Assembly (NCBI RefSeq): GCF_029277445.1
Contig: NZ_CP119566.1
Coordinates: 1,023,001-1,087,000, forward strand
Length of the DNA stretch: 64,000 bases
From: Pararhizobium qamdonense
Lineage (GTDB): Bacteria > Pseudomonadota > Alphaproteobacteria > Rhizobiales > Rhizobiaceae
Direction: 5' to 3'
Position 1 is the first letter of the stretch. Each line of letters opens with the position of its first letter. The notes beneath the pieces are model-generated. The model searched no databases. It saw only the letters and a list, made by a program, of their open reading frames with translations, and was not told where the DNA came from. Below, piece by piece: positions 7,892-15,508 of this stretch. The position numbers were made by a program, and so were the translations under genes.

Positions 7892-8934
7892 CCAGAAACG
7901 GCCTCTCTAACGATCTCAATTCTCCGCAACAATTTGGGGTTACTATTCGTGCCAGCTGAGGTTGCCTTCTTGAGATCCTCATCGTCCAGTACGGCCCTAA
8001 GGGCAGCTTCATTTATTTGATTCCCCGCGCTGATTACGTCCGCGACTCCAACAGATACGGCTTCAAACAATAGAAGCGGCGTTGTGTTCTTTCGTTCGCT
8101 TCGAACTACACCATCCGGGAGCGCACTCGACAAAACATCCATTGTGTTGGCGAACAGTTCAGACAGCGCCTTCTTGTTTTTGAACGCCTTCGTCTTGTCT
8201 TCCATATAGGTGTTCAGAAATTCTTTTACGGAGTGTTTGAAGTCGTCCCTGTGCTCGAAATAGGCGAAGAACTTCAGTACAACCTCCTCCATGTTGCCAC
8301 GGCCTTCACGATTTGATTTCTTGAACACTTTTTCCAAGCGCTCATCGGCGGCGCACGATTTAATGAATTCGTTAAACTCCCCTTGAAACACGCAATTTCG
8401 GATTTCCTGCTGGTGCAGGATTATACCTCCGGTGTTCAGCCGCTCAAATAGGTCGAATCTGACTTGGTAATCACTCAGATCATTGAGAACGGTTATCCTC
8501 ACGGGTCTCGTTAGGAAGTTGAGCTTTAGCGTCTCAGGGAGGTCAGAGAATTTCGTTCCGTTCAGGCCTGGAACCTTTTCGATGCCGCCAATCGTCAGCT
8601 CGTGTGTCGAAATGTCCGAGACTCCTGAGCGAAATTGCGGCCTAACAAAGTTCACAAGCGTAGTGATCCTCTGCAGACCGTCGATGCACTCCCAGCTTGA
8701 GTCTTCATTTGTCGCCATGAATAGACTGGGAACGGGAATTCCCAGAAACACCGACTCAATCAATGCCGACTCTCTATCCGACTTCCAAACGAAATGCCGC
8801 TGGTAGTCGGGTGCCACCTTTATCTGTCCTTCGGCAACCATATCCAGTAGTTGCTTCGCGGTGATGTCGTAGGTATCAAACCCAACTGTTCTTCGCTGCT
8901 GCTTGAGCTCGGAAGATATTTTCGTTGCATCCAT
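7888..8934 (-). CDS. DUF262 domain protein (ParB/Srx-like NTPase, GmrSD-type N-terminal domain)
   Basis: The 348-aa protein has the DUF262 core: PDYQRHFVW at 42-50, ESVFLGIPVPSLF at 60-72 and the IDGLQR motif at 84-89, the family's DGQQR signature used in nucleotide binding in the ParB/sulfiredoxin fold. FERLNTGGI and QEIRNCVF follow as in other members. DUF262 is the N-terminal module of GmrS/GmrD and of BrxU. Stand-alone forms pair with HEPN or HNH effectors. This copy lacks the GmrSD HNH domain (DUF1524), so any nuclease activity must come from the coupled HEPN gene. A second such pair begins at 62563. Confidence 0.88.
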   Translation of the reverse strand: MDATKISSELKQQRRTVGFDTYDITAKQLLDMVAEGQIKVAPDYQRHFVWKSDRESALIESVFLGIPVPSLFMATNEDSSWECIDGLQRITTLVNFVRPQFRSGVSDISTHELTIGGIEKVPGLNGTKFSDLPETLKLNFLTRPVRITVLNDLSDYQVRFDLFERLNTGGIILHQQEIRNCVFQGEFNEFIKSCAADERLEKVFKKSNREGRGNMEEVVLKFFAYFEHRDDFKHSVKEFLNTYMEDKTKAFKNKKALSELFANTMDVLSSALPDGVVRSERKNTTPLLLFEAVSVGVADVISAGNQINEAALRAVLDDEDLKKATSAGTNSNPKLLRRIEIVREAVSG

Positions 8935-9101
8935 TGGGCACCTGAGTGAGCGAAGAAAGTTTTTGAGATCGCTGTCACACTAATGCCATTCTTGTCGAGC
9001 GACAAGTTCGCGAAAAGCTAAAAGCTCCTACGGGCGGATTACTGGGGGAGTCGCTCGACTGCATGAGGGGGTGTGTAGCGGCGGGTGGGTTCGTATGAAT
9101 C

Positions 9102-10319
9102 TCAGCCGGGCAACAGCGGCGAATTCGACGGCAAGTCAAAGGCTACACGACCAAAGATTTCATAGCTCGTGGTGGTGCAAAGCCCGGCATGGGAAATGGC
9201 AGTACGGATATCCCTCCAAGCTTGACTTAAAGGGTTTTCTTCGCGTGCGAAGCTACCTCCGGAGGCGTCGGCAAGCCGATCCATGGCCTCCCATGATAGT
9301 CGGCAGGCAAATGCAGCATCACGCCATATTCTGGCCTTTTCCTCGCGTGTCAGGTTTCTTCCGGCGGCACTGGCGGCTTCAAGTTCGGTAATCGAGCGCC
9401 GCGTGATGGTCTCGGCGGCATCGATTTTCGCTGCGGCTTCTGCGACTTGCAAATGCGTGACGGCAGCCTCGCTCTGTTTCCTGTAATATGTCATCGCAAT
9501 CTGTCGCTTAGGTGCGGTTTCGATGAATTTCTCAAGTGCTCCCCTCGCTATCGCTATCGAAGGCGCTGCCATCTTGATCATCACCGTTGGCACTACGGGC
9601 ATGCGGTACAGTGGGGATTTGCCAGCCCTGTCCGGCGGATATTCATCCCTTAGCAGGTCGCTATGTGAAACAAGTCTCACGTCAGGAATGAAAACGTCTT
9701 CCGCGACCACTGTCGAACTGCCTGAGCCACGTAGTCCGACCGACCTCCAGTCGTCCAGAAGTCTGAGCTGATCGGTTGGGACCACGCCCGACACAAGGTC
9801 TATGGGACTGCCTTCCGGGCCGAAGACGGGAACGCCGACGATGTTCCATCCAGAATGCTGGACGCCACTGTTGAAGGTCCACCGCCCCTCCGATATGTGC
9901 ATTCCTCCATCCACTCGCACGGCGGATACCTTATTCGGGACCATCACGGCGCTCGTCAACGGGTTCTGGCTTTCGAAGACATCCCTAGCCACGATTTCAG
10001 AGAAGAATGTCGAGACCATCCAACTCCCGCAGCTAAGAATGGCATAGGTCCACGCTACAGAGCCGTCCGCCCGGCCAAGCTCCTGCACGATGTCGAAAAA
10101 CGTGTGAAGGCTGGTTTCGGAACCCCCATAATCCTTGGGCACTTGTGCCGACAACAACCCGCTTTGGCGCAACTCCACGACAGTGCTGTCCGGTAGCTTG
10201 CGAAGCTCACTTGTTTCGCCGCGCCTCTCTCGAAGACAAGGTAGGAGCGATCTTGCTACAGAGACCAGCGGGTGTGAAACACCGATCGCGTCGCGCGGTT
10301 CATCTTCGAAATCTGACAT
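9102..10319 (-). CDS. Acyl-CoA dehydrogenase-like flavin-dependent monooxygenase
   Basis: The protein has about 405 aa. The ATG at 10319 has GGGA at good spacing; an ATG two codons upstream at 10325 is possible. It shows the acyl-CoA dehydrogenase fold: N-terminal helices (VPKDYGGSETSLHTFFDIVQELGRADGS), a beta domain with WTFNSGVQHSGW and VGLRGSGSSTVVAEDVFIP, and a C-terminal helical domain of the monooxygenase type. The usual catalytic Glu context of true dehydrogenases is not apparent. Similar proteins (HsaA, HpaB-like group D, DszC) oxygenate aromatic or sulfur substrates with FMNH2 supplied by a partner reductase, and no reductase is adjacent. Confidence 0.82.
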   Translation of the reverse strand: MSDFEDEPRDAIGVSHPLVSVARSLLPCLRERRGETSELRKLPDSTVVELRQSGLLSAQVPKDYGGSETSLHTFFDIVQELGRADGSVAWTYAILSCGSWMVSTFFSEIVARDVFESQNPLTSAVMVPNKVSAVRVDGGMHISEGRWTFNSGVQHSGWNIVGVPVFGPEGSPIDLVSGVVPTDQLRLLDDWRSVGLRGSGSSTVVAEDVFIPDVRLVSHSDLLRDEYPPDRAGKSPLYRMPVVPTVMIKMAAPSIAIARGALEKFIETAPKRQIAMTYYRKQSEAAVTHLQVAEAAAKIDAAETITRRSITELEAASAAGRNLTREEKARIWRDAAFACRLSWEAMDRLADASGGSFAREENPLSQAWRDIRTAISHAGLCTTTSYEIFGRVAFDLPSNSPLLPG

Positions 10320-10631
10320 CGTCATCCCGGATCTGGTTGTTCGAGCTATTCTCTATGAGGAGGCTGCCACTCCAAAAGCGCAGGCTTGTGTCAAATGCGG
10401 GCGACTTCGTTACGACCGTAACGGACGGCGTTGATCAACGGGCTAAACAGGATCGGGCGTTCTGATGATGTAGGGGAGACCCTTTGCTCCGCAGGCAGGC
10501 GAACAGTTTTGTAGCAAACTGTAATCGATGGGTTCGGGAACATAGTTTCTTACAGTTCGCAAAATTTCCGACATAACGCAGATACACGGCAAAGGTCATC
10601 TCGGGGGGTCATTCAGACCCAAGGAGATCAC
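10320..10631. other. Divergent promoter region
   Basis: About 310 bases lie between the divergent monooxygenase and secreted hydrolase genes. It contains no supported gene. The right part holds the ACAGTTT repeat cluster described separately and is AT-rich, as expected for promoters. Confidence 0.6.
10503..10560. promoter_or_regulatory. Candidate operator cluster, three ACAGTTT-type half-sites
   Basis: ACAGTTT (10503-10509) and AAACTGT (10516-10522) form a perfect 7-bp inverted repeat with a 6-nt spacer. GCAAACTGTAA (10514-10524) also pairs with TTACAGTTCGC (10550-10560), 10 of 11 matching. The spacing suits a dimeric HTH regulator. No regulator gene is adjacent, so the protein that binds is unknown. 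Confidence 0.55.
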
Positions 10632-11417
10632 ATGTCACCGTATGCAAACATCCTCGTCGCGCTGACTGCGGGAGCGTTCTCGTTCGCAGCTCCGGCTATG
10701 GCCGCGGAAAAGCCCACCATCGTTCTCGTCCATGGCGCATTTGCCGAATCGAACAGCTGGAACGGCGTGATCAAAGACCTGGAGGCGGACGGTTATCCCG
10801 TTGTCGCCGCCGCCAACCCATTGCGGAGCGTCAAGGGTGATGCGGCGTACGTTTCCTCGCTTCTCTCAGGCATCAAAGGACCCGTCGTCCTGGTTGGCCA
10901 CTCCTATGCTGGTCATGTTATTTCAGGGGCTGCCAATGGCCATGAAAACGTGAAGGCTTTGGTATACGTCGCGGCGTTCGCACCCGAGGCGGGGGAAAGC
11001 GCGGCTGCGCTCAGCGGCAAGTTCCCAGGCAGCTCTCTTGCGCCGACCCTCGCGCCGCCCGTCACTCTGACCGACGGCGGTCACGACCTCTACATCGATC
11101 AAGCGAAGTTCCACGATCAGTTCGCTGCGGATGTTCCCGAGGCAGAGGCAAAACTTATGGCGGCGGGCCAGCGTCCGATCGCTGAAGCTGCACTCGGCGA
11201 ACCAGCAGGCGATCCGGCCTGGAAAAAGATCCCTTCTTGGTTCGTTTACGGCGATGCCGACAAGAACATTCCGGCCGCGGCGATGTCGTGGATGGCGGAA
11301 CGTGCAAAATCAAAGGAGACCGTCGTAGTCAAAGGCGCTTCCCACGTGCTGATGGTGTCCCACCCTGACGTTGTCGCCGACCTCATCGAAAAGGCTGCGA
11401 AGACGAGCAGCAAATAA
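10632..11417 (+). CDS. Secreted alpha/beta hydrolase
   Basis: The 261-aa protein has a Sec signal peptide (NILVALTAGAFSFAAPAMAA, cleavage after AMA). The core has the oxyanion motif VLVHGAFAES, the serine nucleophile elbow GHSYAG, a distal acid in YGDADKNIP and catalytic His in GASHVLMVSHP. It resembles the esterase/salicylate-esterase-like hydrolases common in rhizobia and sphingomonads. It starts after a clear AAGGAGA ribosome site. This is the third exported alpha/beta hydrolase in the first 11.5 kb, but the first to use Sec. Confidence 0.88.
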   Translation: MSPYANILVALTAGAFSFAAPAMAAEKPTIVLVHGAFAESNSWNGVIKDLEADGYPVVAAANPLRSVKGDAAYVSSLLSGIKGPVVLVGHSYAGHVISGAANGHENVKALVYVAAFAPEAGESAAALSGKFPGSSLAPTLAPPVTLTDGGHDLYIDQAKFHDQFAADVPEAEAKLMAAGQRPIAEAALGEPAGDPAWKKIPSWFVYGDADKNIPAAAMSWMAERAKSKETVVVKGASHVLMVSHPDVVADLIEKAAKTSSK

Positions 11418-11444
11418 CGAAGAAAAGCAGCAAATAACAAAAAA

Positions 11445-11470
11445 GCCCTTGGCCTGACGGCTGGGGGCTC
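11445..11470 (+). terminator. Imperfect terminator after the secreted hydrolase
   Basis: AGCCCTTGGCC (11445-11455) pairs imperfectly with GGCTGGGGGCT (11460-11470). It is preceded by an A tract and followed by CTCTT. The hairpin is plausible but weak. Confidence 0.4.
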
Positions 11471-11544
11471 TCTTCCAAATTCAAAGTGCACTGACCCGAC
11501 TTCCACGACCGCGGCAGCACGTGCGCACAGAAAGGACATTGTCG

Positions 11545-11961
11545 ATGTTCAGGATCTTAAAGAAGCAAACATCTGGTTCCTCCCTAACCGAGGCGAACCA
11601 TTTTGGCCGTCACCCCACTCTTCCAAGTCGTCCGGCGGGCAGGTCGAATACCACCTTGAAAGCATGCACTCTAGCGTTTGCCCTCCTATCGGTAACGGGA
11701 AGCAATCTCGCATGGGCAGTCGAAAAACGCTCGGCCGCGGCGACAAGTTGTCAGTCAGCTCAGCAGACGATCAGCCGTGACGGCGCACTTATCCTGAGAT
11801 ATCCGTCCATGAGAATTGCTGGCCTCACTCTATATGATCGATACGTGCAGCGCAGCAGTCAGTGCGACGAGCACGAGGAGGCTGTTTCCATGAGCATCGC
11901 CGTAGCCGACGGTGAGAGCTGCAGTCTCTACGTCTGCCGCGAACGTTCCAACGGGCACTGA
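11545..11961 (+). CDS. Hypothetical small exported protein with four cysteines
   Basis: The 138-aa protein starts at an ATG that follows AAAGGA. The first 40 residues are polar, then comes a hydrophobic signal-like segment (ACTLAFALLSVTGSNLAWA), so either the true start is further in or the signal is long. The C-terminal part (ILRYPSMRIAGLTLYDRYVQRSSQC and CSLYVCRE) has four cysteines and looks like a small conserved periplasmic family of rhizobia. No function is known to me. Confidence 0.55.
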   Translation: MFRILKKQTSGSSLTEANHFGRHPTLPSRPAGRSNTTLKACTLAFALLSVTGSNLAWAVEKRSAAATSCQSAQQTISRDGALILRYPSMRIAGLTLYDRYVQRSSQCDEHEEAVSMSIAVADGESCSLYVCRERSNGH

Positions 11962-12069
11962 GGCTATGACGGTTGAAGTCTGCCCAGCACCCTGACCGCA
12001 GGGCTGACAGCAAAGTCCGCGAACGGCATCTCTATCTGTCGGTGTTCGGGAAAAGCTGTCTGTCCGAGG

Positions 12070-12930
12070 TCACCGTCCCACTCGAAGACGTGCATACTCT
12101 TCTGCTGTCGCGAGACGCTCTTCGTTGAGGCCAATTTCGTATCCTGACGACTTCAAGTGTCGGACAAGACGCCCGGTCGCGACATTCCCTGCTGCGCCGG
12201 GGGCGTATGGACAACCGCCTAGTCCTCCGGCAGCACTGTCGAACACACGGATGCCGTGGCCGAGCGCAATATCGACATTGGTAAGAGCCAGTCCGGAAGT
12301 ATCGTGGAAATGGCATGCGATGCTGTCAAAGGGAATTGCCTGCAAGACCTCCGCCAGCATAGCGTCGACCCTGTCGGGGGTGGCGCTTCCGATGGTATCA
12401 GCGACGGCGATCTCCCCGCAACCGACCGCAATCAGCCGCTCAGATACGGACCTTACCAGAGACGGATCTATTGCTCCTTCGAACGGGCAGTCCACCGCGC
12501 AGGACACGTAGCCCCTGACCGGAATGCCGTGCTGTTCGGCGATGGCTATGACAGGCTTGAACCGATCAATGCTTTCCTTGATCGTACAGTTGATGTTTTT
12601 TTCGGCAAAGGTCTCCGAGGCGCTTGTGAACACGGCAAGCGCTTGCGCGCCCGCTTTGATGGCAGAAAGAGCACCTTTCTCGTTTGGAACCAGCGCCGAT
12701 AGCACAAGACCATTTCTTCTCGTCGAGCGTCGCATGACATCGTCGTGATCAGCCATCTGCGGCACCCATTTCGGCGATACAAACGCCGTCGCTTCGATGC
12801 GAGTAAACCCGGCATCGGCGAGAAGCGAAATCAGTTTCAGCTTATCGTCCGTGGCGATCAAAGCCTTTTCGTTCTGCAGACCGTCACGGGGACCGACTTC
12901 TACGATCGTGACTTTCTTGTCGTCGGCCAT
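12070..12930 (-). CDS. mvaB: Hydroxymethylglutaryl-CoA lyase
   Basis: A 286-aa TIM-barrel enzyme that cleaves HMG-CoA to acetoacetate and acetyl-CoA. Diagnostic motifs are VGPRDGLQNE at 12-21 (catalytic Arg-Asp), the metal ligands in CHFHDTSG, and the C-terminal GGCPYAPGAAGNV loop with the catalytic cysteine. It is the last gene of a seven-gene operon, and its start overlaps the ABC ATPase stop by one base (TGATG). Pairing with the HMG-CoA reductase at the head of the operon points to mevalonate catabolism rather than leucine degradation, for which no methylcrotonyl-CoA carboxylase genes are present. Confidence 0.93.
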   Translation of the reverse strand: MADDKKVTIVEVGPRDGLQNEKALIATDDKLKLISLLADAGFTRIEATAFVSPKWVPQMADHDDVMRRSTRRNGLVLSALVPNEKGALSAIKAGAQALAVFTSASETFAEKNINCTIKESIDRFKPVIAIAEQHGIPVRGYVSCAVDCPFEGAIDPSLVRSVSERLIAVGCGEIAVADTIGSATPDRVDAMLAEVLQAIPFDSIACHFHDTSGLALTNVDIALGHGIRVFDSAAGGLGGCPYAPGAAGNVATGRLVRHLKSSGYEIGLNEERLATAEEYARLRVGR

Positions 12931-14426
12931 CAGTGCACCGCTGCATACATGATCTTTTCTTCAGTCGCGTCCTCAATCGACAGTTCTTCGACGATGCGTC
13001 CCTGACGTGCCACCAGGATCCGATCCGAGATCGCCAAGATTTCCGGCAGGTACGACGAGATGACCACGACTGCCGCACCAGCGTCTGCGAGTTGCTGGAT
13101 GATCGTGTGGATTTCGGCTATAGCACCGACGTCCACCCCTCGTGTCGGCTCGTCGAAGATAATGATCTCCGGTGCCTGGATCAGGCTCTTGGCGATCACG
13201 ACCTTCTGCTGGTTTCCTCCCGACAGTTCCACCACCCGCGCGCTGGGTCGGATTGAGCGAATGTGAAGCTTTTCCATCCATTGAGACGCCTCGCGACGCG
13301 CCTGCGACATAGTGACGATCGACACAGGGTTGGCGCGCTTGGACAGTTTTCCATAGAAGATATTCTGGGCAATGCCCATCGTATCGAAGATACCGTCCTG
13401 CTTACGGTCTTCGGTGATATAAGCGACACCCTGATTGATCGATTGGCGCGGCACGCTGAAACGGACGATCTTGCCGTTAAGCTTGATCCTGCCGCCGTGA
13501 AAGAAATCGCGTTTCAGGACGCCTGCCGCGATCTTCATCATTTCGGTACGGCCCGCACCGACCAAGCCGAACATTCCAGTGATCTGGCCGGAAAATACGG
13601 ACAACGTGGCACTGCGAACAACCTTGCCCATTGATACGTTTTCCAAAGCCAGAACCTTGCGTCCGGCCGGACGCGCCTTGCGGCTGGTCGCTTCTCCGTA
13701 TAGCGCGTCCGTCAACTGTCGGCCGACCATGGCCTGGACGATCCGGTCCCGGGTGAAGTTTGCGGCGTCATCGGTCACGACCAGCTCGCCGTCCCGCAAG
13801 ATGCTAATGCGGTCGGCGATCGCAAGAGCTTCCTCCAGGGCGTGGCTGATGAAGATGATCGATCCGCCATCGGCTTTAAGGCGTTCCACGAGGGTAAAAA
13901 AGTGCTGCTTTTCTTCCGGGGTCAACGTTGCCGTCGGCTCGTCGAAGATGAAAATGTTCGCCCGATGCTGGACCGCACGGGCGATCTCGACCATTTGCTT
14001 CTTTGCCGCGCCAAGCGAGGAGACGAGCGCCGTAGGTTCGACGTGGAAGCTGAGGCGCTGCAACTGCTGCTGCGCCCGGATGTTAACGCCCCTCAGGCGG
14101 TTGAAAAAGCTTTCCTCTCCCAAGAACAAATTCTGAGCAACGGTCATTGAGGGAATGAGGTTGGTTTCCTGAAACACCATAGCGACGCCATGCTTCAGCG
14201 CGTCGGCCGGCGACGAGAATGACAGTACCTTGCCATCGATCAGCATCTCGCCGGCGCTTAAAGAGTAGAGACCCGCCAGAACCTTCGTCAGCGTCGATTT
14301 GCCCGCACCGTTTTCGCCAAGGAGCGCGTGGACCTCGCCTTTTCGCAGGGTGAAATTAACGTTCTTGAAGGCCGCGACACTGCGGAACTCCTTTGTGGCA
14401 TTCTTGAATTCAACGATCCCGTTCAT
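12930..14426 (-). CDS. Sugar-type ABC importer ATPase with two nucleotide-binding domains
   Basis: The 498-aa tandem ATPase is of the RbsA/MglA (CUT2) type. The first domain has Walker A GENGAGKST, a degenerate signature SSLGAAKKQMVEIARA and Walker B IFIFDEPTA. The second has a degenerate Walker A (GLVGAGRTEMM) as usual in this family, signature ELSGGNQQKVVIAKSL and IIIFDEPTRGVD. It energises the permeases at 15508 and 18688 with the binding protein at 17633. The start overlaps the upstream propeller gene's stop by 4 bases. The enzymes around it suggest a mevalonate-like cargo, not a sugar. Confidence 0.93.
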   Translation of the reverse strand: MNGIVEFKNATKEFRSVAAFKNVNFTLRKGEVHALLGENGAGKSTLTKVLAGLYSLSAGEMLIDGKVLSFSSPADALKHGVAMVFQETNLIPSMTVAQNLFLGEESFFNRLRGVNIRAQQQLQRLSFHVEPTALVSSLGAAKKQMVEIARAVQHRANIFIFDEPTATLTPEEKQHFFTLVERLKADGGSIIFISHALEEALAIADRISILRDGELVVTDDAANFTRDRIVQAMVGRQLTDALYGEATSRKARPAGRKVLALENVSMGKVVRSATLSVFSGQITGMFGLVGAGRTEMMKIAAGVLKRDFFHGGRIKLNGKIVRFSVPRQSINQGVAYITEDRKQDGIFDTMGIAQNIFYGKLSKRANPVSIVTMSQARREASQWMEKLHIRSIRPSARVVELSGGNQQKVVIAKSLIQAPEIIIFDEPTRGVDVGAIAEIHTIIQQLADAGAAVVVISSYLPEILAISDRILVARQGRIVEELSIEDATEEKIMYAAVH

Positions 14427-15508
14427 ACCGATGCTCCCGAACCGAGGTCGAGACGCAGGAGCGCGCCCGCGCCCCGTGACGCGATATACAGGAAGCCATT
14501 CAGCTCGACGACGGACGCGATGCCGTGGATACGTCCATCAGCCCGCGAGTGGTAGCTTGCCACGGGAACCATTGTGCTATCGAGACGCACGACCAGTCCG
14601 TAGGAGCGGGAAGGGGCCCAGGGCTTCATCACCCCCATCTGCCGCACCGAACCGGATTGCAAAGGCTGCTCGTCGTTTCCGCCGTCGGAAAAATCAGGTC
14701 CGATCCACGCGTCGGGCGGAATGGTCGCCATCATTTCGGTGCGGTAGTCGTCTTCGCGCAGCACGAGTTCGGTCAATTGTCGCCTGGGCGCAAACAGCGC
14801 CAGCCAATGACCGCCATCGGAAGCGGGCGACAGCCGCGCCGGATAGGCGGGAAGCTCGGCAAGCAGGCTCGCCTGGCTTGAAATAGAGACGATTCGATAC
14901 CGCCAACTTTCCGAGACAAGCACCTTGCCATCCTGGGCGAAGGCCATTCCGTAGGGAAAAGCAAGCCCGTTGCGGATCACCTCGGTCGCGCCCGTCGAAA
15001 CTCTGTGGCGGACCACCGACCCTGTGGTCCCGTGGCCCATCAGGTCCCGTTTCCAGTCAGACATCGCGTGCAGTGCCGATCCCAAGGTCAATAGGATCGT
15101 ATCGTCATCCTCAAACAGTGCGGCGGTAACGCAGGCTATCTGGTCGCCCGGCAAATCTAGGAGTCGATAGACGGCTGTCCCGGCCGTCATAAGCGCTACG
15201 CCGACGCCCTCGATGGCGATCGCCAGCGTTCGATCCGCAGAGGCGGCTATCGCGGTGATGGGACCATCAAAGGAAAGGACAGGCTGGCTTTGCTTCAGAC
15301 CTGGGTCAATTAGCAATAGTGCATTCGCGCTGCTACAGTAGAGTTGTCCATTCAGGCAGACGAGATTATCGATCTGGGAGACATCCAGAAGGTGCTCGGC
15401 GCTATCGAGAAGCGTGTTTGGTTTCAACACGCCGTCCATAGCAGGCACGCTGAAGGCGTCCCCGTCACCGCGATTAAAGATACTCGAGATGCGCGAGAGA
15501 AGTCCCAT
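14423..15508 (-). CDS. SMP-30/strictosidine-synthase-like beta-propeller protein
   Basis: The 361-aa predicted six-bladed propeller has the family pattern NGLAFPYGMAFAQDGKVLVSESWRYRI, similar in layout to the C-terminal half of the upstream fused permease (GLIFPNGITICRDGQSLLFAETWACRI). Members of this superfamily are lactonases and related calcium-dependent hydrolases. No signal peptide is seen, so it should be cytoplasmic. It shares one base with the upstream stop (TGATG). Within this operon a lactonase could open mevalonolactone; that is inference. Confidence 0.72.
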   Translation of the reverse strand: MGLLSRISSIFNRGDGDAFSVPAMDGVLKPNTLLDSAEHLLDVSQIDNLVCLNGQLYCSSANALLLIDPGLKQSQPVLSFDGPITAIAASADRTLAIAIEGVGVALMTAGTAVYRLLDLPGDQIACVTAALFEDDDTILLTLGSALHAMSDWKRDLMGHGTTGSVVRHRVSTGATEVIRNGLAFPYGMAFAQDGKVLVSESWRYRIVSISSQASLLAELPAYPARLSPASDGGHWLALFAPRRQLTELVLREDDYRTEMMATIPPDAWIGPDFSDGGNDEQPLQSGSVRQMGVMKPWAPSRSYGLVVRLDSTMVPVASYHSRADGRIHGIASVVELNGFLYIASRGAGALLRLDLGSGASV

